A stretch of 7,046 bases of DNA from an uncultured Campylobacter sp. (GCF_938018035.1 NZ_CALIJF010000067.1:1-7046); one strand, 5' to 3'. Counted from the first letter of the stretch, positions 1 to 6,744 are shown. The notes: generated from the sequence alone by a model not told the origin. Made by a program: numbers and translations.

Positions 1-2
1 TA

Positions 3-239
3 AAAATCGTTGAAATTTATAAAGATAGGCTTAGATCGCAGGCAAAAGCAGGCGATGTACTACTGGTGCAAGGTGATTACGGAGCGACTTATAATATGAT
101 AAGATTTGCTAAAAATATGGGTCTGATCGCCGTGTATGCGACTACTAACCGCATCGTAAGCGAGCAGGTAGAAAACGGTAAAGTCGTAATTAAGCGAGAA
201 TTTAAACACGCAAAATTTAGAGAATACGAGGAGTTGTAA
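3..239 (+). CDS. csx20: 3' end of a probable Csx20 family protein (type III CRISPR accessory, putative ring nuclease), 5' truncated by the window
   Basis: The frame in phase with the TAA at 237-239 is open to the left edge and gives 78 residues. This is a partial gene missing its N-terminus. The visible part has the pattern K-A-G-D-V-L-L-V-Q-G-D-Y-G-A-T-Y (about residues 15-30), then a short helix, then G-L-I-A-V-Y-A-T-T-N-R, and a tail with F-K-H-A-K-F-R-E-Y. I recognise this as the C-terminal half of the small Csx20 family: a 'GD..L.QGD.GATY' strand-loop, a 'GLI.VYATT' strand, and a terminal 'F.H..FR.Y'. From family knowledge, Csx20 proteins occur with type III CRISPR systems and have been proposed to cleave cyclic oligoadenylate second messengers, which turns off ancillary effectors. 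The assignment rests on remembered family pattern, not on a search. The gene ends in a one-base overlap with the WYL regulator, so the two are probably co-transcribed. A type III CRISPR locus may lie just upstream, outside the window. Confidence 0.6.
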   Translation, partial: KIVEIYKDRLRSQAKAGDVLLVQGDYGATYNMIRFAKNMGLIAVYATTNRIVSEQVENGKVVIKREFKHAKFREYEEL

Positions 240-241
240 TG
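228..241 (+). promoter_or_regulatory. Ribosome binding site and TAATG stop-start junction, csx20-like gene to WYL regulator
   Basis: GAGGAG at 228-233 lies five bases before the ATG at 239-241. The upstream stop TAA (237-239) shares its last A with this ATG. This arrangement usually means translational coupling, and it supports the chosen regulator start and a shared transcript. Confidence 0.75.
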
Positions 242-1246
242 TCATCAAATGCAGATAATAAAACGCTAGTTATTTTTGAAATTTTAAAAAAATTAGTTGT
301 AAAACAAGAAATTTGTCCTTTTGATACACGGCTTTTAGATGAGTTTCATATTACGGAAAGAACGCTTAGAAGGTATATGGGCGAAATCGAGAAGCTATTT
401 CCAAATGCTTTTAGGGTAGAAAGCAAGCTCATAGGACACGACAAGAGACCGGTAAAAGTATTAAGAGTATATGATAAAAACAAAGATATAATCGGCGTTT
501 TAAAATGTCTTTTAGAATATGGCAATGATCTAGGCTGGTTAATTAGTTTATTAAACGAAAATGATCCTAGCTTATTTAGCGATTTAGAGAAGCATGAAAA
601 AGAGAAAGTATCTAAACAACTAAAAGAGGATTCGGACATATTTTTATTTAGAACCAATCCCTTAGAGGTTTTGCAAGACGAGCTAAGTAAAAGATATTTG
701 AGCGAGCTTCGAAATGCCGTTAAAAATAAAGAATGCCGAAATATCAAGTATAAATATATCGGTGAAATGGAGAATTTAATCGATGCAAAATGCCTAAAAA
801 TAGTTTTTACCGACAGTAATTGGTATTTGGCTATCGAGGATGCCGAGGGAAATTTTAGGCTTTTAAGAGTGGCTTTTATCGTATCGCTTAGCAAAAGCTC
901 AAAAAAATACGAAGGAAAGATCTTGAAGGAATACGAAACGTATTTCAATAAAATACAAAACGCTATGAGCTTGCCCTCCAAGCCGACGCGAATAGCGCTA
1001 TTAAAAGCTTCTCCGAAAGTGGCTATATATTTTAAGGAGGGCATGAAGCTGTTTTTCCCAACTCAAAAATTTAAAAAGAAGCTAGATGATGGTAGCATTA
1101 TTTTTAGCATAGATTTTACTCAGGATATGGAGATATTGCCATTTATAAAAAAGTGGCTTCCCGATATAGAAATTTTAGAGCCAAAAGATCTAAGAGAAAC
1201 CTTTAAAGAGCAATTAAAAGCGGCTCTTGATATATTAAGTGAGTAG
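239..1246 (+). CDS. Helix-turn-helix transcriptional regulator with WYL domain
   Basis: This 335-residue cytoplasmic protein has the standard layout of WYL regulators. An N-terminal helix-turn-helix lies at about residues 28-52, with recognition helix T-E-R-T-L-R-R-Y-M preceded by a D-T-R-L-L-D-E-F helix. A helical linker follows. The WYL domain spans roughly residues 155-220 and contains a literal W195-Y196-L197 followed by an F-R-L-L-R strand. The C-terminal extension (about 250-335) carries the K-A-S-P-K-V-A-I-Y-F strand and an I-L-P-F-I-K-K-W-L-P helix. Proteins of this class repress or activate genes in response to a ligand, and several are known regulators of phage-defence and CRISPR loci; the ligand is usually nucleic acid or unknown. 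The ATG is fixed by a good ribosome binding site. The gene is coupled to the csx20-like gene upstream and separated from dndC by more than 380 bases that include a promoter. It could therefore control the CRISPR genes, the dnd operon, or both. The target is inference. Confidence 0.88.
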   Translation: MSSNADNKTLVIFEILKKLVVKQEICPFDTRLLDEFHITERTLRRYMGEIEKLFPNAFRVESKLIGHDKRPVKVLRVYDKNKDIIGVLKCLLEYGNDLGWLISLLNENDPSLFSDLEKHEKEKVSKQLKEDSDIFLFRTNPLEVLQDELSKRYLSELRNAVKNKECRNIKYKYIGEMENLIDAKCLKIVFTDSNWYLAIEDAEGNFRLLRVAFIVSLSKSSKKYEGKILKEYETYFNKIQNAMSLPSKPTRIALLKASPKVAIYFKEGMKLFFPTQKFKKKLDDGSIIFSIDFTQDMEILPFIKKWLPDIEILEPKDLRETFKEQLKAALDILSE

Positions 1247-1572
1247 AAAAGGCACGCGTTGTCGCGCTAATAGCGAAACAAAATTTGCCCTGAGTCTATT
1301 CACGCGCTACGAAGCGGTAAAATTTTAGAATGTTTGATGAAATTTAAAACGCATAAAGCCTCGTCGCAATCTCATATAAAGATCGTGCATCTTAAGCAGT
1401 AGCGATGAGAGGCGAAATATGCTATTCAAAGTAAATTTTATACAGGTATAAATTTCTAGGCTAGAAGTAAAATTTAGCAAAAAATTTCCATGCGGCTAAA
1501 TTTTTCAAAGCAAGTACCGCTATTGTTTCATATGATTACATGGAGTTGTTGTATAAATTTTTTGGGGTTTCA

Positions 1573-1584
1573 GTAAAATTTTAC
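1573..1584. promoter_or_regulatory. Perfect 12-bp palindrome GTAAAATTTTAC at the -35 position, candidate operator
   Basis: The sequence GTAAAATTTTAC is self-complementary over all 12 bases. It ends 11 bases before the TATAAT box, which places it across the -35 region, where a bound dimeric repressor would block polymerase. The neighbouring WYL regulator is the obvious candidate binder, but that is inference. The same 12-mer occurs inside dndC at 1894-1905, and related AAATTTTA words are common in this genome, so chance is a serious alternative. Confidence 0.3.
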
Positions 1585-1595
1585 GCTGCGGATAT

Positions 1596-1601
1596 TATAA
1601 T
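1596..1601 (+). promoter_or_regulatory. -10 box (TATAAT) of the probable dndC-dndD-dndE/ftsK promoter
   Basis: A perfect TATAAT sits 17 bases before the ribosome binding site of dndC. It is preceded by T-rich sequence (about 1553-1570), as is usual for sigma-70 promoters of Campylobacter, which often lack a clear -35 box. Transcription would begin near 1607-1609 and leave a leader of about 20 bases before the GTG at 1630. No other start codon with a good ribosome binding site fits this promoter. Confidence 0.65.
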
Positions 1602-1617
1602 TTACGAAAGTACAAAA

Positions 1618-1632
1618 AAGGAGATGGCTGTG
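1618..1632 (+). promoter_or_regulatory. Ribosome binding site that sets the dndC start at GTG 1630
   Basis: AAGGAG at 1618-1623 is followed by six bases and then GTG (1630-1632). The in-frame ATG at 1624 directly abuts AAGGAG with no spacer, which is too close for efficient initiation. An upstream in-frame ATG at 1540 has no comparable ribosome binding site and lies before the probable transcription start. Confidence 0.65.
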
Positions 1633-3255
1633 TCCAGATCAAGCATTCTTAAAAGCAACGTAAGATCTAGAATCTTGTCGGTTTCCTCTCTAGCCTCTCT
1701 TGAAAATAGCGCTATTATAGATATCAGGTCGCGAAGTGCTTATCTGGCAGATCATATTGCAAATTCTGTAAACCTAACCACTAAAGATGAAATTTTAGAT
1801 TTTATAGAGCGAAATCCAAAGGCTCAGTATATTCTTTGTTGCTTTAGTTCGACTCGCGCGCACAATTTAGCAAAGCAAATAGATAATCCGTTAGTAAAAT
1901 TTTACGACGGCAATTTAATTGAGGCCAAAGAAAGCGGCGTGCAATTTACCTCTAGCGATGATAGATTTATTGCGCTTTTAAACGATACAAGAGCACAGAT
2001 TTTAGCACGTTATAAAAAATATAAACGTGCGTGGATTGTTACTTTTAGCGGCGGTAAGGATTCTACCTGTGTTTTGCAGTTAATGTATGAAATGATAACC
2101 AAGCTGCCTAAAGATGAGTTAAATCCTACTTATGCGATACTTTCAGATACTTTAGTAGAAGCTCCTAATGTAGCCGTTTATTTTAAAAATATTGTAAAGG
2201 CGATAAATTTAGACGCCAAGATGCGCGGACTTCCTTTTGAAATAATAGTTGCTCATCCATCGCCTCAAAATGAATTTTGGGTAAATCTTATTGGTAAAGG
2301 TTATCCAAGTCCTACGCGTATATTTCGATGGTGTACAGAACGTCTAAAAATAAATCCTATGAAATCAATTGTAAAAAATATCGTAGAAAAGCATGGAAGT
2401 GCAATAATGACGCTAGGCGTACGAAAAAGTGAGAGTATGAATCGTCGTCGAAGTATAGAAAAGCGCACTGTTAGCGAGGATGGATTTAGTAAGCATGATG
2501 ACTACGAGAATGTACTAATTTATTCGCCGATCACTGAGTGGCTTACAGAGGATGTTTGGAACTATCTTACTACACAAAATCCACCACCTTGGGGCATTAG
2601 TCACGCTAAGTTATTTTCACTTTATTCTCAGGCTAGTGGCGATGAATGTCAGTTTATAATCGATAAGTCGCAAAGTAGCTGCGGTGGAAGCCGCTTTGGA
2701 TGTTGGGTATGTACGCTGGTAAACGAAGATAAATCTATGCAAGGCTTCATAAAAAGCGGTGAGAGCTCGCTGGCGGTACTAAATGAATTTCGGAATTTTA
2801 TAAAGGAGGCTAGGGAAAATCGTTCAATGAGGTGCGATTTTAAAAAAGATGGTAGTTTTCGTCCAGGGCCTTTTACGTCTTCGGCGCGAAAAGAAATTCT
2901 AAGAAGGCTTTTGCGCGCCGAAGCAGAATTTAAGGCGTGCGGCGGCAGTGAGCTAATTAGTGACGAACAACTAGGAATGATCGCTAAGATTTGGGAAAAA
3001 GAATTCGATAGCGAAAGCTCGTGTATTACAATATCAAAGGAGTTTGGCAGAATGCAAAATATTGAAATTTCAACGCCCATATTGGAGGATGTTGATTTGA
3101 TCAATACGACAAGTAAGGGTGGAGAGGCGGCAAAGCGCATTATCTCAGAAATAGTGCGAAAAGAAGGTATCAAGGATAACGAAATTTACGAGATCATTAT
3201 GAAAAATATTGATGATGAAACGGCGAAGCTAGGAGAGAGTGATGATATTTTATAA
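1630..3255 (+). CDS. dndC: Rhodanese domain fused to DNA phosphorothioation sulfurtransferase DndC
   Basis: The protein is 541 residues from the GTG start and is numbered from there. Residues about 10-100 form a rhodanese domain: I-I-D-I-R-S-R-S-A-Y (29-38), H-I-A-N-S-V (42-47), and an active-site loop C71-F-S-S-T-R76 that fits the CxxGxR pattern except that the usual glycine is serine. Residues about 115-450 are the DndC part. It has the PP-loop S-G-G-K-D-S-T (140-146), an R-W-C-T-E-R motif with Cys235, and four cysteines spaced C340-x10-C351-x6-C358-x2-C361, the kind of set that holds the iron-sulfur cluster in DndC proteins. In the family, DndC uses ATP to activate the DNA backbone phosphate and delivers sulfur from a cysteine desulfurase, giving phosphorothioate DNA. 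The rhodanese domain is unusual and suggests a built-in persulfide relay, fitting the absence of dndA here. It overlaps dndD by 14 bases. CysH- or CysD-like sulfate enzymes are rejected because of the cysteine cluster and neighbours. Confidence 0.92.
   Translation: MSRSSILKSNVRSRILSVSSLASLENSAIIDIRSRSAYLADHIANSVNLTTKDEILDFIERNPKAQYILCCFSSTRAHNLAKQIDNPLVKFYDGNLIEAKESGVQFTSSDDRFIALLNDTRAQILARYKKYKRAWIVTFSGGKDSTCVLQLMYEMITKLPKDELNPTYAILSDTLVEAPNVAVYFKNIVKAINLDAKMRGLPFEIIVAHPSPQNEFWVNLIGKGYPSPTRIFRWCTERLKINPMKSIVKNIVEKHGSAIMTLGVRKSESMNRRRSIEKRTVSEDGFSKHDDYENVLIYSPITEWLTEDVWNYLTTQNPPPWGISHAKLFSLYSQASGDECQFIIDKSQSSCGGSRFGCWVCTLVNEDKSMQGFIKSGESSLAVLNEFRNFIKEARENRSMRCDFKKDGSFRPGPFTSSARKEILRRLLRAEAEFKACGGSELISDEQLGMIAKIWEKEFDSESSCITISKEFGRMQNIEISTPILEDVDLINTTSKGGEAAKRIISEIVRKEGIKDNEIYEIIMKNIDDETAKLGESDDIL
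3231..3255 (+). promoter_or_regulatory. dndC-dndD overlap with internal ribosome binding site
   Basis: AGGAG at 3231-3235 lies six bases before the ATG at 3242, all inside the end of dndC, whose TAA is at 3253-3255. The GTG at 3239 is in the same frame but only three bases from AGGAG, so the ATG is the better start. The 14-base overlap suggests coupled synthesis of the two proteins. Confidence 0.7.
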
Positions 3256-5242
3256 ACGCATTACGATTTGTAATCTTTTCGCTTATTATGGTGAACAGAA
3301 TGTAGAATTTACCTCGTCACAAGGCAAGCCCATATATTTACTTTTCGGAAGGAATGGATTCGGCAAGACTAGCTTTATAAGAAGCGTGAAATTACTTTTT
3401 GCAGGAAGCGGAATGCTAGATGTAGGCGAAAATGTACCGGAGGTCGTATTAAATTTTACTGGCACACGTAGCAGAGGTGTTTTTACACCTAGGGTCCTAC
3501 TGCTAGGTCAAAATAGCGAAAACGGATGGCGGGGCGCTTTTAACCGTCGTGCGCTTAGCAACGACGAGAATAAATTCTATATTGAGTTAGCGCTTGATGA
3601 AGATGAACGCGAGATAATCATTAGGAGAGAGTGGAGTAGATTTCCTGATCTATGCGAAAAGTTAATTTTTATAAAAGATGGCGAGCGGCTTGAAAACAAT
3701 CAAGCTCGTGAGGAGATCGAGAGAATTCTACCGTTAAATTTTTTACAGTTTTTTGTATTCGACGGCGAAGAGATCGAGGCGATGGCAGACGAGGTCAGCA
3801 CCGAGCTAAAAGATAAAATTCAAAGCATGTTGAATATTGCCGTATTAGATAGATTATCGGATCAAATCAATAAGGTGGAAAGAGAACTAATTTCACAAAG
3901 TAATATGGCAAGTAAAATTAAATCTGATCTAGACTTATGCGAGGGCCGACAAAAAAGCGAAGAAGAGCGCTTGCAAAATGCTAAAATAAATATAAAATTT
4001 TACGAAGCTCAAGTGAGCGATAAATCTGCCGCTATAACTGCTAAAAAGAAAGAATTGGAAGGTAAGATAAGAAGCAATTCTAAAGAAAGCGAGGGCCTGC
4101 AAAATGCTAAAGATGCTGCTATGGCTAACCTGCAAAGAGCCAAGCAAAGTATTGCGGAATTCGGTGGTGAAATTTTATTCGCAGGATTAGACGAATTCTT
4201 CTTAGAACTTTTATCTAGGATAGAAAAGAGTAGCGATACTAGCGGGTTCAATAAAGAGGGCCTTACTAAGTTAGCCAAATTTAGCGCAGATTACTTATTG
4301 CGTGAAAAAATAGGATTTAAATGCGACGCGATAGATTTAAATACATATTTACGCGATGCGTTTTTAGAATTTATCAAAAATAATGACGGAGAATTTAAAG
4401 GAATTAATAAAAGCACCATTCCTATCGTTTATAGTGCTGCTAAAGAAAATTCCGTTAAACTTTTAGATGCCGTAAGAGACGCTAAAAATGCTAAGTCTGA
4501 TATTTCTCGTATCTCGCGCAATCTGGATGATCTCATTGCAGATTCATCGGTTGATGCGGAATTAGCTAAACTAAACGAGGAGATCGAGGCGTTAGAGGTA
4601 GAAAAGTTGGAAGCGAGCGAGAACCTAAGAAAAAATATCGAACAAAAAACCAATTCTGAAAAGCATATAGGCGAGCTAGAAATAGAAATTGCTGCGTTAA
4701 AAGATAAAGCAGCCCGCGACTTGCGTATTAAAAAGAAGTTGAATTTGCTATCGGAGATTAAGACTCAGATTATCACCTACAAATCGGTACGCATAGTAAG
4801 AACCGGAGAGAGACTAAAAGATAAAATTTTGTCTAATTATAAGCATCTAATTGCTGAGGACAACGTAGCGGACATTAAGATCGATAACTTCATCGTGAAA
4901 TTTATCGATGCAAGCGGAGAAGCTATTGCTGTACGAAGCCAGAGTGCAGGTCAGAAACAAATTGCTGCGATTAGCATATTTTGGGCGTTATCTAAGTTAA
5001 GCGATAGATGCTTGCCTCTTATTATTGATACTCCTCTAGCCAGACTAGATGCCTCTAACCGTAAGAATGTCATTCAAAACTATTATGCAAATGCGTCCAA
5101 TCAAGTTATCGTGTTACCTACAGATACTGAATTCAGCCAAAGAGAGCTGGAATTTGCAAGTGGTAAAATCGCAGGGATTTACGACATCACTAATGATAAA
5201 GATTCACGAGATAGTGCAAGCATAAAACCAAGGAGAGAATAA
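3242..5242 (+). CDS. dndD: DNA phosphorothioation ATPase DndD (SMC/ABC type)
   Basis: This 666-residue cytoplasmic protein has the split ATPase and coiled-coil layout of SMC/Rad50-like proteins. The N-terminal half-ATPase carries the Walker A motif G-R-N-G-F-G-K-T (36-43) and then F-F-V-F-D-G-E-E-I-E with D174-G175-E176, a motif typical of DndD. Residues about 200-310 and 410-510 are rich in Lys, Glu, Leu and Ala in heptad-like runs and are probably two coiled-coil arms, separated by a more globular stretch. The C-terminal half has the signature S-A-G-Q (568-571), Walker B L-P-L-I-I-D (591-596) and D-loop A-R-L-D. No CxxC zinc hook is visible, unlike Rad50. In Dnd systems DndD works with DndC and DndE. 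Its ATPase activity is thought to power or gate opening or nicking of DNA so that sulfur can be inserted. The length is usual for the family. The gene overlaps dndC by 14 bases and the next gene by one base. Confidence 0.93.
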   Translation: MIFYKRITICNLFAYYGEQNVEFTSSQGKPIYLLFGRNGFGKTSFIRSVKLLFAGSGMLDVGENVPEVVLNFTGTRSRGVFTPRVLLLGQNSENGWRGAFNRRALSNDENKFYIELALDEDEREIIIRREWSRFPDLCEKLIFIKDGERLENNQAREEIERILPLNFLQFFVFDGEEIEAMADEVSTELKDKIQSMLNIAVLDRLSDQINKVERELISQSNMASKIKSDLDLCEGRQKSEEERLQNAKINIKFYEAQVSDKSAAITAKKKELEGKIRSNSKESEGLQNAKDAAMANLQRAKQSIAEFGGEILFAGLDEFFLELLSRIEKSSDTSGFNKEGLTKLAKFSADYLLREKIGFKCDAIDLNTYLRDAFLEFIKNNDGEFKGINKSTIPIVYSAAKENSVKLLDAVRDAKNAKSDISRISRNLDDLIADSSVDAELAKLNEEIEALEVEKLEASENLRKNIEQKTNSEKHIGELEIEIAALKDKAARDLRIKKKLNLLSEIKTQIITYKSVRIVRTGERLKDKILSNYKHLIAEDNVADIKIDNFIVKFIDASGEAIAVRSQSAGQKQIAAISIFWALSKLSDRCLPLIIDTPLARLDASNRKNVIQNYYANASNQVIVLPTDTEFSQRELEFASGKIAGIYDITNDKDSRDSASIKPRRE

Positions 5243-5244
5243 TG
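5230..5244 (+). promoter_or_regulatory. Ribosome binding site and TAATG stop-start junction, dndD to dndE/ftsK
   Basis: AAGGAG at 5230-5235 lies six bases before the ATG at 5242-5244. The dndD stop TAA (5240-5242) shares its last A with that ATG. The arrangement fixes the start of the fusion gene, including its DndE part, and argues for coupled translation. Confidence 0.8.
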
Positions 5245-6744
5245 CTAGGGAAAATTTATACCAAAGCCGGCGAAGAAAATTTCATTGCTAATATTATCAA
5301 AAATTCTCTCGCCGTAGATGTGCCTAAATATGTAATTTTGAGGATGGCAATCAACAAATCCTTTCGATTAGAATATAAAAGTTTAGATAATCCATGTTAT
5401 GCTAATTTCATCCTATACGATGGATTTTCTAGTGGGGGTGGAGAATATAATATGTCCCAAGTAACTGGCAGTGGCAAAGAATCTAAAGACTATACAGATA
5501 TTTTACGTGCAGCTTTTATGCTAAGGCATAAGAGCGAGAATTTAGATTTTAGCGACGATGCAATTTTTATTAGTGTTATCGAAAAATATATCCATCGTGG
5601 ACTTTACGAGCTAAATAATCTCTACAAAAGCAAGGATGACTTTTATCAATTCCTGATTGATGAATTTAGCGTTACAATAGAGCCAAAAATTCTACCTGCA
5701 GAAGAATCAATTTCTGAAAGGTTAGATGAGGATAAGATACGAGAATATTTTACTTCCGCCGGTATAAAAGCAGAAATTCTATCTAGTGACCATGCATTGC
5801 GTCACGACGTATTTAAAATCCGTTTTAAAGATATGAAAGACTATGCCCGGGTTGAAAACGAAGTTGATGACTACAAGGTAAAATTTGGTCTTTACTCCGA
5901 TGCTTCAACACAATACGCGGGTGAACAGATGAGCTTAAATTTATATTTGCCTAGACCTAAAAGTCAGTGGAAAAAATTTGATGCAGATGATTTTGGTTTC
6001 GATATATCTAGCTATACAAAAAGCTACGCTTTGCCCGCTTATTGCGGTCGCAATATCAAAAATGAGGCATTTTTCTTTGATTTATCACAGCACTTGCTTA
6101 TCGGTGGTACTAGCGGTAGCGGCAAGTCCATGCTTTTACATACGCTCATTACGTCGCTAGCAATGTTAAATCAAAATATACGCTTTGTACTCATAGATCC
6201 TAAAAATGGAGCTGAGTTTGGTATTTACGACAAACTAAGAAGTTTAAGCGAGCCTGGCGGAGTAGTCAAGGATATATCTCATACACAAACCGTGATTGAT
6301 GCTGTCATTAAGGAAATGGATAAACGTTATAGCGTTCTAGCCAAAGAAGGTGTTAGTAAAAACGCTGAACTTTCTACTCCGATGCCAAGCATAGTTGTAG
6401 TTTTTGATGAAGTTGCTGATGCTTTCGCTCAGATTAAGACGCTTCAAGATAGTATCGTGATTTTGGCACAAAAGGCTCGTGCTGCGGACATCCATCTAAT
6501 CATAGCGACCCAAACGCCCAATGCAAATATTTTTAAGCAAGAATTGCGCGCAAATTTTGATTTACGAATCGCCTTAAAAGTGCAAAATGCCAAAGCCTCT
6601 CAGATTGTCTTGGACGAAAGCGGAGCTGAAAAACTTCTAGGCGCAGGTGATATGCTAGTAAAACTAAGTGGCTCGCAGCCGCAGCATATATTTGCGCCGT
6701 ATTTAAGCAAGGGTGATATTAAACGGCTTTTAGAGCTAAAATAG
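5242..6744 (+). CDS. dndE: DndE domain fused to an FtsK/SpoIIIE-type DNA translocase
   Basis: In this 500-residue protein, residues 1-130 match the DndE pattern: a helical start with V-P-K-Y-V-I-L-R-M-A, then G-G-E-Y (66-69), Y-T-D-I-L-R-A-A-F-M-L-R, a D-D-A-I-F segment, and H-R-G-L-Y-E-L (118-124). These correspond to the 'FGGEY..LY.ALL..R' and 'HLHRGI.YL' blocks of free-standing DndE. Residues about 155-270 resemble a shortened FtsK alpha domain, ending in Y-C-G-R-N-I before a D-L-S-Q-H-L-L-I-G-G strand. The RecA-like motor follows, with Walker A G-T-S-G-S-G-K-S (289-296), I-D-P-K-N-G, Walker B V-V-V-F-D-E-V-A-D (385-393), A-Q-K-A-R-A-A-D-I-H-L and I-A-T-Q-T-P (421-426), close to the classical FtsK motor. 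There are no membrane segments and no C-terminal gamma (KOPS-reading) domain; the protein stops after the motor. Known DndE is a small protein of the modification complex that binds nicked duplex DNA. The fusion suggests a motor that moves the complex along DNA (inference). Confidence 0.88.
   Translation: MLGKIYTKAGEENFIANIIKNSLAVDVPKYVILRMAINKSFRLEYKSLDNPCYANFILYDGFSSGGGEYNMSQVTGSGKESKDYTDILRAAFMLRHKSENLDFSDDAIFISVIEKYIHRGLYELNNLYKSKDDFYQFLIDEFSVTIEPKILPAEESISERLDEDKIREYFTSAGIKAEILSSDHALRHDVFKIRFKDMKDYARVENEVDDYKVKFGLYSDASTQYAGEQMSLNLYLPRPKSQWKKFDADDFGFDISSYTKSYALPAYCGRNIKNEAFFFDLSQHLLIGGTSGSGKSMLLHTLITSLAMLNQNIRFVLIDPKNGAEFGIYDKLRSLSEPGGVVKDISHTQTVIDAVIKEMDKRYSVLAKEGVSKNAELSTPMPSIVVVFDEVADAFAQIKTLQDSIVILAQKARAADIHLIIATQTPNANIFKQELRANFDLRIALKVQNAKASQIVLDESGAEKLLGAGDMLVKLSGSQPQHIFAPYLSKGDIKRLLELK

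Larger units (their letters stand above)
1247..1629. other. Gene-free interval containing the dnd operon promoter
   Basis: I find no supported gene on either strand between the regulator stop and the GTG start of dndC. Reading frames here are short; for example, the ATG at 1419-1421 opens only ten codons. A small hairpin, CGCTAATAGCG, lies shortly after the regulator stop (about 1265-1275) but has no T-run after it, so it is not a convincing terminator. The right end carries the palindrome, -10 box and ribosome binding site listed separately. TATAAA-like words at about 1374, 1450 and 1552 could be weaker promoters, but none has a ribosome binding site and start codon at suitable distance. Confidence 0.6.

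Noticed and set aside
1247..1280. CGCTAATAGCG hairpin as terminator for the WYL gene
   Set aside because: The stem is only four to five pairs and is not followed by a T-run.
1540..1629. N-terminal extension of dndC from ATG 1540
   Set aside because: It lacks a ribosome binding site, contains a perfect -10 box at 1596-1601, and adds residues outside the rhodanese fold. GTG 1630 has AAGGAG at the right distance.
1894..1905. Second copy of GTAAAATTTTAC inside dndC as an operator
   Set aside because: It falls within coding sequence, and AAATTTTA words are frequent throughout the window, so chance explains it well enough.
3239..3241. GTG 3239 as the dndD start
   Set aside because: It is only three bases from AGGAG, while the next in-frame codon, ATG 3242, has six-base spacing. 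The difference is one residue.
3242..5242. DndD as Rad50, RecN or RecF repair ATPase
   Set aside because: No zinc hook is seen, the FFVFDGEEIE motif is DndD-like, and the gene lies between dndC and dndE.
5242..6744. FtsK for cell division or a conjugation/plasmid translocase
   Set aside because: There are no membrane segments, no gamma domain, and a DndE-like N-terminus, and the gene is embedded in a dnd operon.
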